This document shows positions 1-9,268 of a DNA stretch of 27,272 nucleotides, in pieces. A program made the position numbers and the translations under genes. The notes beneath the pieces are model-generated. The model had not been told where the DNA came from. It saw nothing but the letters and a program-made list of their open reading frames with translations, and searched no databases. Each line of letters starts with the position of its first letter. Position 1 is the first letter of the stretch. The stretch is from positions 1 through 27,272 of the forward strand of contig RDEW01000153.1 in assembly GCA_011109175.1 (NCBI GenBank), given 5' to 3'. This DNA is from Dicyema japonicum. Lineage: Eukaryota > Dicyemida > Rhombozoa > Dicyemidae.

Positions 1-325
1 TTAAACATAGGGTAATCTTTAAAGATACTTTTGTGCTGTCTTTGACACCTCGAGTAAGATTTTCGATAGTTCTGATAACCTTGTACATTTTCTTCCAACC
101 ATAGGGGAATCGACATACGAGGATTTGTCCCGTAAGCAAGTTAAAATTTCTTGAGAATTGACCTTTTTTTTGAGTCGTACCATGCCTCCAAACTGTAAAA
201 CATTGCAGGAAATATTTCGGAGTTGAAGACATAAACATAGGTTTCCGGATCGAGCTTTAACTTTTTAATGTAGAACACAGCGTTCCTAGCTTTTTTCTTT
301 TGTATTTTAGCGTGTTCTTATAAAA
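1..325 (-). mobile_element. LINE reverse-transcriptase C-terminal remnant
   Basis: On the minus strand the sequence reads as the thumb and C-terminal part of a LINE reverse transcriptase: KKLKLDPETYVYVFNSEIF, then PAMFYSLEAWYDSKKRS, then an in-frame stop at 141-143, then LAYGTNPRMSIPLWLEE. The hydrophobic FPAMFYSLEAW stretch corresponds to the thumb motif (usually LPxLLYGxExW) common to many invertebrate LINEs. The stop and the small size make it a dead fragment. It runs off the left edge of the window, so its 3' end is not seen. Family assignment is by pattern recognition only. Confidence 0.5.
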
Positions 326-667
326 TGACCTCACTCGTCAATCAGGAAGCTAAGGTAATTCATATTCTTCTTGAGAGTATGACGGTATATTATATCCAAC
401 AATTTTAATTGACACTTTAACCGTGAAGGGGAGCCTCGTTCACTTAATAAAGAGTTCACGGATTCAGAAATCATTGAAGGTCTTAGCCGCTTGAATGATA
501 ACAGAGCTGATTACTATGACAATATTTGTGGAAAATTACTAAAATACGGCAAAAAATAACCTTTATGTTCAACAAAATATTCAAGACTCACTGTTCAGTT
601 GACATTTCAAAGGGAATATTACTAAAACCTAGTGAAAGTGCAGGATCCCCAGTCATAGTTTATTAAC
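326..667. other. No clear gene; one short open stretch
   Basis: AT-rich sequence. Plus-strand frame 413-559 is open without a starting Met (it includes EFTDSEIIEGLSRLND) and ends in TAA. A second open run at about 594-655 reads DISKGILLKPSESAGSPVI. Both could be exons of the same gene as the ORF at 668, but I found no GT-AG pair joining them cleanly, so they are not called as genes. Confidence 0.25.
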
Positions 668-958
668 ATGTCAGCGAAAAACTTTATATATAATAACTCT
701 GTCAGATATCGAGTTATGTTGACTGATATTTATCGCCAAATCAAAGTGGATTTAGACAAGGAAGGTCAATCGTTGATATCATTTAGAGTCATTGATGCCA
801 AAAGGCTCAGATGTATATGCGTAGAAAACATGTCTCAGAATCTTCGGATAAGTTTATTTAATGCGTTCGTAACTCAAAAACGTGGGGAAGACGTGGTGAA
901 GGTCGAAAGTATATCAAGAGACTTAACAGATACCAAAGGAATCAGTTGTGGAAAATAG
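668..958 (+). CDS. Hypothetical protein, 96 aa
   Basis: Open frame of 96 codons from ATG 668 to TAG 956-958 in AT-rich DNA. The product is mixed charged and hydrophobic (for example LISFRVIDAKRLRCICVEN), with no signal peptide, membrane segment or motif that I recognise. An open run just upstream (413-655) might supply earlier exons in a genome with 20-30 nt introns. The stop codon lies against the target-site duplication of the RTE insertion that follows, so the insertion sits at the very 3' end of this ORF. It could be a host exon or the relic of an older element. Confidence 0.3.
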   Translation: MSAKNFIYNNSVRYRVMLTDIYRQIKVDLDKEGQSLISFRVIDAKRLRCICVENMSQNLRISLFNAFVTQKRGEDVVKVESISRDLTDTKGISCGK

Positions 959-968
959 TAGCCATCTA
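957..968. repeat. Target-site duplication, left copy
   Basis: The 12-mer AGTAGCCATCTA at 957-968 recurs exactly at 1205-1216, on either side of the RTE fragment, as expected for target-primed reverse transcription. Confidence 0.7.
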
Positions 969-1204
969 TATGTTATGTTGTCCAATTAAGTCGTGTCCGA
1001 CCCTTGGAGATCTCATGAAACGAGTTTTCCTCCACTCTCCCCGATCCGTTGCAATTTGGAGTAGCCTTGATATAGGCATCCCCTTGACGTCTTCCACCGT
1101 GGATAGCCACCGAGTCCTCGGTCGGCCAGGTCTTCTCTTTCCAGTAATATTGCTCAGCATAATGGTTCTTTCCAGTGAATCAGAGTGGACAATATGCCCA
1201 AAGA
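969..1204 (-). mobile_element. 5'-truncated RTE/BovB-like LINE tail
   Basis: Minus-strand translation gives the C-terminal end of an RTE-clade ORF: FGHIVHSDSLERTIMLSNI, then GKRRPGRPRTRWL, then ISRLLQIATDRGEWR, ending in TAG. This order (xGHxxRxDSLE, GxRRxGRxRxRWL, DRxxWR) is characteristic of RTE/BovB ORF ends. The element is 236 bp, severely 5'-truncated, and flanked by a perfect 12-bp direct repeat, so it is an insertion rather than a gene relic. It has no protein-coding capacity of its own. Confidence 0.75.
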
Positions 1205-1216
1205 AGTAGCCATCTA
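1205..1216. repeat. Target-site duplication, right copy
   Basis: Exact second copy of AGTAGCCATCTA (see 957-968). Confidence 0.7.
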
Positions 1217-1640
1217 CTGGCTGATAAAATCAAAAAAAACAGTATTTTATGAGCTATGTAAATGCAGGTTGACAAGCGAGTAAATGATATAATCTCACTG
1301 GTGAATTTAAAGGCATATTCTTCTTATGGATATGGTTACGCCATGTAACCTTATTATTGAAGATTTTTTAACCAAAATGTAACTGGGGGTTTTCGTTGAC
1401 AGCAGAGAACTACACTTTGTCTGGACCAAGATTATGACCAAGTTGATGGAAATATGAAACAGCGTACGACTTATACTTATGAATAACACATGAGTATTTT
1501 TAATATTCTCACTTTATGAAAAAATAAAGACTATTTCTATTATTTACTCAGAGTGGACTGTAAAGAGTAAAAATCAATAAGTCAAATGAATAAATTTATC
1601 ACTTAAGATACCGAAAAAGGACTATTAAACATTATACAAA
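1217..1640. other. Gene-free AT-rich stretch
   Basis: No open frame with recognisable content, no RNA gene and no repeat found on either strand. Confidence 0.4.
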
Positions 1641-1702
1641 ATATCGCAATTGATAGTTGAAAATTTGAAGCATCAAAATTGTATCAAAAGGGGGCGGCTG
1701 AC
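1641..1702 (+). repeat. Left arm of a 62-bp inverted repeat
   Basis: Begins ATATCGCAATTGATAGTTGA and matches the reverse complement of 5236-5297 with only a few substitutions and short indels, through the distinctive G-run ending GGGGGCGGCTGA. The two arms are about 3.5 kb apart and bracket the R2/R4-like LINE. They look like the terminal inverted repeats of a small DNA transposon that received the LINE, although the arms do not continue as an obvious transposase gene. Confidence 0.6.
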
Positions 1703-1922
1703 TTAAAAGACGTTAAGAACAACTGGTCTAGCGCATACGACATAATAAACTTGTTTGTGTCACCAGTAATTTTTTTATTATTAAACAGTTTTTTAAAATG
1801 CATCTGCGATGCTTTTAGTGATACCTCAACGGAATTGAATTGGGTTCTTGTTTGGTTGATGGTCGCCATTTTCTTGCAACAAAAATCAATATATGATAAT
1901 TTTTTAGTTAAAAATTAAATAT
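1703..1922. other. Sequence between inverted repeat and LINE 3' end
   Basis: Open plus-strand frame to 1918 (VSPVIFLLLNSFLKCICD is hydrophobic) and a competing minus-strand frame over 1684-1869; neither is recognised. Probably the interior of the repeat-bounded element rather than a gene. Confidence 0.25.
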
Positions 1923-3412
1923 TTAAATTTTAATTCCCTGAACCCTCTGGGCATATGGCATCTCAGGGCTCTGCCTCCTATACTCCAGTGTCAGGATCTC
2001 TAGGGTCCGCTTTAATACAGTGGACTGTAGATAGGCCTGGAGCTTCCTATCTACCTCCAATTGCTTTAGATAACCCTTGTAGTATTTTGTTGTAATTCCT
2101 TCCCACGTCATTACTATAGGAATAACGAGGACCTTGCAACCAAGAATCTGCCCCATCTCGTTTGCAAGCAAGTCATACTTCTTTTTTTTCTCCACCTCCA
2201 CAGTCTGCAAACAGTCTTGAGACGTGATACCAACCTCTATGATAAAGACTTAATTAGACTCCTTATCGTGTACCACAATGTCCAGTTTATTGTGCTTCTC
2301 TAGAACCGAGGTACAGATAATACTATCAACCTTAATTTGGAGCCTGGTGTTTTTTACTACAAATTGCATCTTATGAGTCTGCAACTTTCTGGTGTGGCGA
2401 ATACCACACTTATTGCATAGTAGAAGATGAAGACTCCCTACTACCTCGTTATGCCTCCACACATAGTCGTGGCAGAGCATAGATCCACATCGAGTGGCTA
2501 AATGATCAACCGACATGATCCTTGACTTACAATTGGGACATGTATTTGTTGATCGACCCCAAAAAATATTGCGGTCTTGCATATACGTGTACAACGCCTC
2601 CGATCGAGGTGAGTTGTCACCGTATTTTAGCCATATTGTCGACGACTTAAGGTCGACATGTGGGTTGTCCAATGCTCTGAAGAGGACCTTATGAAGGCTT
2701 TTTAAGTTGATCTTTTCCATCAAATTATTATATTGTAATTCGATCAACGCCTTCACATTTACTAGCCCACCATCATCAACACCATACTTAGCAGACAAAA
2801 AAGGTCTGATAGTGCCTAGGTGGGTTGCCCGTGTTTTCTCGGTCGTTATTATGGCGTGCTTCCTAGCAGACACACTTGACCCAGCTATCAGGGTGTCGTG
2901 CATTCGCATTAGGATACGCTCACTTAGTTGGACTACTCCACACAGTCCACGGCCGAATTTATCACGGGGTAAATATAGTCTCTCCTTATTGGCTGCCACA
3001 CATGGACATGGTTCTCTCTGAGTACTCCACGGATCATAACATCCATCTCATCATACTCTTTGGGCTCAAACTCCACAACACCTATGTAGTAGTTTAGCAG
3101 CGAGACAGCATACTCATTTAATGCTAGGAACAAATTCCTTGCATTTAGAGACGTCTTACACAATAACGCTGCTCTTTTACGGATGCCTTCAGTAATTTGT
3201 CGCTTTGTCTCAGGCATTATAAGGGACTTTGGAGATTCGGTAACACCCAGATACTTATATCCTTCGTGTTCCTCTAGGACTCTTACTAACTCGCTACATA
3301 CTTGCGTGTTAGTCGCAGACTTTGAATAATTCAAATCTAGCCCTATACTCTCAAAGAATTCCCTGGCACAGACCCCCATGGAGTAGAGCTCCTCGGCTGT
3401 TCGAGCATACAT
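1923..3412 (-). pseudogene. R2/R4-like LINE ORF, C-terminal half
   Basis: Continuation of the RT gene after two frame losses. The 3412-2933 piece follows the catalytic box (MYARTAEELYSMGV onward, with GYKYLGV). A frameshift near 2990-3000 leads into 2999-1923, whose frame is broken only by TAA 2250-2252. This part has a zinc-binding pattern (CPNCKSRIMSVDHLATRCG, then RHNEVV). A restriction-like endonuclease core follows: KLDIVVHD, then after the stop VFIIEVGITSQD, and finally VIPIVMTWEGITTKYYKGYL and a VLKRTLEILTLEYRR tail. The RHN...PD...E-V-G order is that of site-specific, REL-type LINEs of the R2/R4 group. The usual Pro of the PD pair is Leu here. Few lesions are present, so the copy died relatively recently. 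Confidence 0.75.
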
Positions 3413-5198
3413 CTTCAGTCATCGATAAAAAGAAGGTGATTTGTACTGAAACAGACCCCTTCACAATGAACTGGTATTTGCTCAAACCGGTCATTGAGGC
3501 GGCGACTCAATGGCTCCAAACAGAGAACAAAGAGTAGCGGAGACATGCTATCCCCTGAAGGATCCCCCTCTTGAGTTTTACCTCGCCTATCCGGTGCCTA
3601 TTATAGTTCAGATGAATACTCCACCTATTCATCACAGCCACTACAAAGCTGATGAACCACACAGGCATACACAGACTGTGTAGGCACTCGACAAGGTAAG
3701 AATGATCAACTGAATCGTAAGCCTTCTTCACATCCACCCACATAGACAAAAGTGAGTTTCCGTGAGACACAGAAAGGCATTTGTTGATCAAAGCCTGCTC
3801 TTTTGCCCCCTGACAATTTCGCACAGTTCCCAACTGATTCTCGGAGAGAATCCCATTTGCGTCTACAAAGCTCCTGACCTCATTAGCCACCAATTTGGTC
3901 ATCAGCTTATACAGGGTTGGCATGCAGGTTATCGGTCGATAATCTGCAGCAGACTGGGGGTTGTCCAGCTTTGGGATCAAATAAGTTGTCCCTGTGCATG
4001 CCCAATCAGGAATCGTTTCCGGGTTAGTGATGCTTTTCTGTAATACACGACACATAGACTCGTGTAATGAAGTGCATCTTTTGATAAAGAAATTATAAAC
4101 TTTATCGACCCCGGTCGTCTTCCAATCAGGGAGATGTCTCACTACCGCCTCAAATTTCTTGCGAAAATCGAAAATTCCGCAAGATTCCGCCAAGAAAGGA
4201 GCGGCGCTGTACGGGACATTCCACGCATTTCCTCTGCGTGGTTTAGCCTCCCACATACTACCCCATGTGGAAAGCATTTCCGCGTCCTGCTGGGAACATA
4301 CACTATGGCCATTTTCGTGTAGGCGACGGTAAAACAATCTGCGATTAAACTCAAACAGATTATTTTCTCTCCTTCTCTTACACCGACTTTCATGTGTATA
4401 GAGTTTCCTCTTATACACCATTATTGCCCCCTCTAACTCCACCTTTGCCCTCCTCAACTCTTTGAGGTCCCATTTGGGAACACGGAGTTTACTAATTAGC
4501 CCCTTTACTATAGCCGGTGCTTTTCCTCTAACCCCTCTCGCCACACTACTTATGTGCCCCTCCAGTGCTTCCAGCTCAGTCTGTCTCCAAGCAATCTTGG
4601 CACAGATCTGCTCCCTCCATTTACTGGGTGGTCTTGTCCGCTTGATCGCTGCATACAGCACTAGGGAGATGTCACCCAATGACCCTACTGGCTTAGCCTC
4701 CACCGCATAAGCCACAGCCTTATTGATACAGGTGAACACTACTCCGTTAACCTTACAATGAGGGATCTTGCTGGTAAATCTACGGTCCTCAAGTGGGACA
4801 TATGCCGCTGAAGCGAGATTCCACGCAAAGACCTCATAAACATGCTTGAGCTGCAACGTATCACAGCTCTGGTGCTCGTGCTTTTTTTGACAGTTGTGGT
4901 CACCTGGTCCCCGCCTTTTTAGACCAGTACCCTTTTTGTATACAGCCATTTTCTTGAGTTCACTCACAGATATAGCAGTACTGAATCTGTCACTGCAGAG
5001 CTCCACCAAGTATAGCCAACCATTCCAAGGCATTCGAGATAGCCTGCTACGTACCTGCAGGACTACCTGCCTCGCCCATACTTTTTGGTCAGCTGCCACA
5101 ATGCTCTCGGATATGGCAAGAATTACATTCATGCAATCAGGTAACGCAAGTGACCATTCTCCTTTTTTCCTTTCAACATTTTTGCCAACTCGAGAGTT
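3413..5198 (-). pseudogene. R2/R4-like LINE ORF, N-terminal and RT half
   Basis: Frame open from 5198 (no clear start Met; first Met at 5132) to 3507. A basic N-terminal half leads to the RT: IPDWACTGTTYLIPKLDN and ADYRPITCMPTLYKLMTKL (RT motif 1-2 region), ILSENQLGTVRNCQGA, and motif A MWVDVKKAYDSVDHSYL. Motif B starts GILQG and then loses one base, so the expected D-S-x-S-P continues in another frame as MSPLLFVLCLEPLSRRLN. The catalytic box reads LLFIDD, with F-I-D-D in place of Y-A-D-D, followed at once by a second 1-base loss near 3416. No upstream CCHH zinc finger is visible, so the 5' end is probably truncated. Confidence 0.75.
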
Positions 5199-5235
5199 TT
5201 AACGCCACCGAATCGAAAGCACGTTGCATGTTTAT

Positions 5236-5297
5236 ATCAGCGCCCCCATTTGATATACAATTTGATGCTTCAAACTTTCAACTATCAATTGCGATAT
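5236..5297 (-). repeat. Right arm of a 62-bp inverted repeat
   Basis: Reverse complement begins ATATCGCAATTGATAGTTGA and matches 1641-1702 (see that entry). Just outside lies a small palindrome, ATCGAATTCGAT, near 5317-5328. Confidence 0.6.
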
Positions 5298-5964
5298 CGC
5301 CCATGTCTCGAATGTATCGAATTCGATATATTGGACAGTGCTAAAATTTTATTTATCTATTTGAATTCGCAATGACCAATCCCAAAATCTGATTTAATCC
5401 TTAAATCTCCATTTATACCTAATTTTTTGAAAGTGATTTTGACCTCTTCTACTTAGAACCTATAATTGATAGCTAATTCATTTAAATTATTGTTTTTCGA
5501 CTTTTCGTCTACGTGAATGGCACACTATATGTTCATACTTTGTTAAGGTTTCTTTCTTTACACAATTCATTATCTTCAATTGTTTTGTTAGAATGACGTC
5601 ATCCACATGTCTCACCTGTCAGAGGCGACACCTACTACAGGAAACACGAGAAGAGATCATTTGTTCTCTCTCACTTAATTAGATGTGGTCCATGTGAGAT
5701 GAAGCGTCACATCCGTACTTTTCAACAAAGAGTGGGCGAAACATATTTGAGAGCATCAATTACTGAGGAATAAAGATTTCGATTCATGCGCTTTTCTTAG
5801 GTATGGTTGGTGTATAATAAACCTAACGTTGAGGAGAAAGAGCTCTTTTATTGTCGATTGGCACATCTATGAAGTTTGTTTTAATTTTAGTTATACCAAT
5901 AACATCTCTCTATTTTTAATAAAAATCTATATGTAAGGTATAGCGGATAGTAGTAGCAAATAAA
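5298..5964. other. Gene-free AT-rich stretch
   Basis: No frame on either strand resembles a protein or element I know, and no RNA gene was seen. Confidence 0.35.
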
Positions 5965-6117
5965 ATGGAATCAGGCCAGAGGAGATCCCCGTGGAACCAA
6001 TTAAGAAATAAGCTAGAAAGAAAATCCTCCAGCCATTGTTTTATGTTTGGATGTACATTCGACATGGAGATCTTAATAGGCCTCGAAACAGACTCGAAGG
6101 GCTATATTGTATGTTGA
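5965..6117 (+). CDS. Possible first exon, 50-codon ORF
   Basis: ATG 5965 opens 50 codons (MESGQRRSPWNQLRNKLERK at the start, then MEILIGLETDSKGYI) before TGA. A consensus-like donor GTATGT follows the GYI codons at about 6107, and AG acceptors lie 23 and 30 nt further on, so the apparent stop could fall inside a tiny intron and the frame could continue as VFKVSKVVVKDPA. No homolog recognised. It could equally be chance. Confidence 0.2.
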   Translation: MESGQRRSPWNQLRNKLERKSSSHCFMFGCTFDMEILIGLETDSKGYIVC

Positions 6118-6354
6118 TTAACACACCCAAGGGTCCAGGTGTTTAAGGTTAGTAAAGTTGTCGTTAAAGACCCTGCTTGAATTTATGTTGAAAAAAACCA
6201 TGGACAGATAATATCGAGAATTTTGCAGGTGAGGCATATGGGTTAGTAAGAGAATAGAGGAATCCTATTGGAACCCAGGATCGGTCTTATATCAAACAAC
6301 TTTATATAAAAAATAATAAATTATTCCAATAAAAAAGCAAAAAATTTATAAACT
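6118..6354. other. No feature recognised
   Basis: AT-rich flank between the small ORF and the 3' end of the minus-strand gene at 6355. Confidence 0.3.
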
Positions 6355-6932
6355 TCAGAAACTATCAGACTCATTATTTTGTTTGACGTCGGTGACGAAC
6401 ATGCCATTGGCAACAAGTAAAGACTCGTCTCTATCATTAAATTCACTAATCGTGGGGTCGATATTTTTAGATTCGTTGTTCACCTCTTTGAGAGGTTTAT
6501 CCAATATAATAGATTCCTCTTCATAATTGTCNGTTGTCCGTGTCCTGACCCCCATAGTTCAAGGCTGAAATATTATATACTTGTTGCACATGTAAATTAG
6601 TTCGTTTGGCTAATATATGCAAGTAAACCTCATGACAGTTACTCTAATCTCCGTACATCATTCGGGTTAGGAAAACCAGAAAGGTGTACTCCCATGAAGG
6701 AGAACTAGTCTGCAACACCATCAGCTTTTCAAAAGCAACGAGAGAGTCTATATCTGTAGGTGTCAAAAATTCACTTTCAAATCTATCCTTTGCAAACTAT
6801 GTAATCATTTTTTATTGTACTAACATTATGAGTGAGAAATGATAGCTTGATTCTGCCATTGATGAGATCTACACTACGACAACAGACTATTTCAAGAATT
6901 TCGAATTGGAATGCCCCCGTAGTTGATAGGTA
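6355..6932 (-). CDS. Unidentified host gene with small introns (partial 5')
   Basis: Three minus-strand exons: 6932-6825 (first codons uncertain), 6796-6677 and 6643-6355. Introns are 6824-6797 (28 nt) and 6676-6644 (33 nt), both GT...AG and both phase 0; the middle exon is exactly 40 codons. Readable parts include NGRIKLSFLTHN, FAKDRFESEFLTPTDIDSLV, SPSWEYTFL and CHEVYLHILAKRTNLHVQQV, then an acidic, Asn/Ser-rich tail (DNYEEESIILDKPLKEVNN) ending ESDSF-TAA. Position 6532 is an undetermined base. The last exon is 289 nt with it and 288 nt (96 codons) without it, so it is probably a spurious insertion. I do not recognise the family. No signal peptide or transmembrane segment is seen in the covered part. 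The start lies upstream and was not found. Confidence 0.55.
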
Positions 6933-7169
6933 TTAAATTACTCAATCAATAATTAATATACCCTTTATTAATCACCGAATAATGGAATTAATGTAACTTG
7001 TAAATATACTCTTTAATGATTGTTGGGGGATTACATGTTAGCACTGATGACTTTTCTAATCAAATGAAGGCGTTCAATGAGTATCTCAATATTTATTTTT
7101 ATCTAAAATATGCTAAATAGAACACTATTTGTCCTTCTAGCTCAAGAATTAGTTCTGGTAGGCCATTTT
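6933..7169. other. No feature recognised
   Basis: AT-rich; probably the 5' part or upstream region of the minus-strand gene, but no further exon could be supported. Confidence 0.3.
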
Positions 7170-7850
7170 TTTTCTTTTTTTTAACCCCAAGATCACCGGA
7201 TTAGAAAAGTTAAAAGTTAACTACTAACTAAGTGATCCCGGTTTTCCGGGTTCTGGCTCTCGTTCGGGGTCCTCGAAGATCCAACAGAATTGGTAGAAAC
7301 GGGGACGGTCTCATTCTCCATAGATTTCCCGCATTTTCTAGATAGTCAGATATAGAGTGAAAGCGGACAGCCGGTTTTTATTGCTTACTGTAGAAATGAC
7401 TTCACTCTCCACCTTAGGTGTTCTTTAACATTCAATACGTTATCCACAGTTTTCTTATTTATTATTTGTGCGGCTTCTACAAGTTGTGCGGCTTCTAATT
7501 TTTGAGACGACGATTAAGAAATCATCGAGCTCCAGGAGGGACATGCATATTCGATTACTGGCAGTATGTATTGTCTGTAAATATTCTGTAGTAAGAAGGT
7601 GTTGTGCCCGATTGGTGATCGGGACAAAATTTTCAATATGTTGGTCCTCCTCTTGACTTTGGTAATAACGTCTGGTAAACCCTGTGCTAAAGTATTAGTC
7701 AAACTTTACTTAAATTATCGTTACCCGTGATCTGAGGGTTATCGAGGAGTATTACTACAATCTGAAACTGGTAGACCGTTACTTTCAGCATTTCTTCAAG
7801 CTTTTCCATATTCTTTCTCTTTTACGCTCAATATATTTATAATTTTCCAT
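7170..7850 (-). mobile_element. CR1/Jockey-like LINE remnant
   Basis: Minus-strand 7702-7514 reads as an RT thumb, KVKRRTNILKILSRSPIGHN then YRQYILPVIEYACPSWSSM. It is collinear with KAKRKLNILRAVAGYSNGQQ and YKQFIRTTLNYASPSWAPS in the long LINE at 19.6-23 kb. Upstream (to ~7850) decayed VILLDNPQ-type sequence fits the usual LGVxxD block. Downstream the remnant ends near 7170-7205 with CGGTGATCTTGGGGTTAAAA, resembling the CCGGGGTTAATAA 3' end of the CR1-like LINE. A tight palindrome CCCGGTTTTCCGGG lies at 7237-7250. Frame is lost in several places. Confidence 0.6.
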
Positions 7851-7989
7851 TCCACTTATTTTTAGAACATAGCGGAAAATCTGCTATTTCAATAGACTTC
7901 CGTCACATTTCTATTTATTATAATTCGAGCGTGCAAATAATAATTCACATTGAAAATATATACCACGGTCAAGTTATCTAACTTTGTCA

Positions 7990-8150
7990 AGGTAAACAAC
8001 CCCAAGTCTCCGAAGGAGACTCGAACCAATACTTTAGTCTATCCGCTTCCTTGGTTCTTAGAGACTCCTAGTCTTAATTTTCCTCTAACTCCCTCATTCA
8101 TATGTGAACATGAAGACGGCATGAGGAGATGAAGCCATTTAGTAAAAGAA
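7990..8150 (-). repeat. Diverged repeat, copy 1 (possibly tRNA-derived SINE)
   Basis: Aligns head-to-tail with 8155-8335: CAAGTCTCCG, a CCGCTTCCTTG block, a CTCC-TTCATTC block and GAGGAGATGAAG occur in the same order in both. On the minus strand it contains GGTTCGAGTCTC, close to a tRNA gene B box, preceded by a D-loop-like GGAAGCGGATAGA. The spacing is shorter than in a real tRNA, so a SINE is possible but not shown. Confidence 0.4.
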
Positions 8151-8154
8151 TAAC

Positions 8155-8335
8155 GCCAAAGCAGACAATTTCCAAGTCTCCGGAAGAAATTCAAACCCAT
8201 AACGTTACTCTACCCGCTTCCTTGTCCTTAAAGACTTTTTGCTCCTTCATTCGCATCAACACATGGAGAGAAGAGGACTATATCCGTCACGAGGAGATGA
8301 AGGCATTTAGTGGACAAAGGTACGTCACCAGCCTT
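8155..8335 (-). repeat. Diverged repeat, copy 2
   Basis: Second, more diverged copy of the unit at 7990-8150. The B-box-like segment is GGGTTTGAATTTC and the D-loop-like segment GGAAGCGGGTAGAG on the minus strand. Confidence 0.4.
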
Positions 8336-9268
8336 TAGGCTATCAGGATCAAACTAGTAAGAGATAAGGAAATTCCTATAGAAGATAATAATAAAGCACG
8401 TAAAACAAAATCAAACAGTAATAAAATCAATTGATCTTATATTTCTCATAAGAGGGTCACTGTTCCTTCTCTCTGTCCTAGTAAGAACACGCACTTGGTT
8501 GGAGTGAATAGCAGAGGAGACAGTGTATCTAATAAGATAAAATAACTTGGGAATGTGCAAGACTAAGAATAAGGTTAATAATACCCTGAGAGGACATGGC
8601 ATCACGACATCCTTGAGATTAGGTTACGGACGACATTCTACTTTATAGCTTTGTCCTTTAGCAAAGCATGACAGCAATAAATACAACAAACAAAATTTAC
8701 TCTACTCCGTCCTGTACTGTCCTCAACATGATTTAGTTGTCTACTATTAAAATTAACGACCACCATTTGTATATTTATAACCCAGGGATCACTGAGAAAG
8801 AAAGATAGAAAAAACGTCACCAAGTGAAGGTAATTCCATTTCCCATAATCAGTGCGCCATCACGTTTGAAGTCTTCCACAGTCAAAAAAGGTTGACATGT
8901 TGCATTTAAAATTTAAAAAATATTTTCATTTTTATATAATTGATTAATTAAATAAATAACTAATTTTCAATAATTTTTCATTGTCATCTTAGAAGAGAAT
9001 AAGAAAAGATAGATCCGCAATAAGGAGTTAAATTTTCAGAGGGATATAAGATCTACGTCCAGTCGCCGATAAGGTCTCGATTAAAGTAATCATTAGGTCG
9101 GAAATAATAAAACAATTTTTAAAATATTTTAAAAGCAAAATAGTACAATTAGGACATTTTAAAAATCATGACAATTGAATTTTTTATTTTTCAAATTATT
9201 TTTTATTTTTCGCGTTTAACTGTATACAAAATATCACAAATACTTAATCTGCATTTTAAAATATCTAA
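8336..9268. other. Gene-free stretch
   Basis: Short frames occur on both strands over 8411-8823 but none looks like a protein I know. 8890-9270 is very AT-rich. No structural RNA, terminal repeat or coding pattern found. Confidence 0.35.

Noticed and set aside
946-1209. Plus-strand 87-codon ORF
   Set aside because: Antisense shadow of the RTE tail, whose minus-strand reading has clear family motifs.
8640-8780. Possible LTR-retrotransposon edge
   Set aside because: No paired repeat, primer-binding site or gag/pol coding found nearby.
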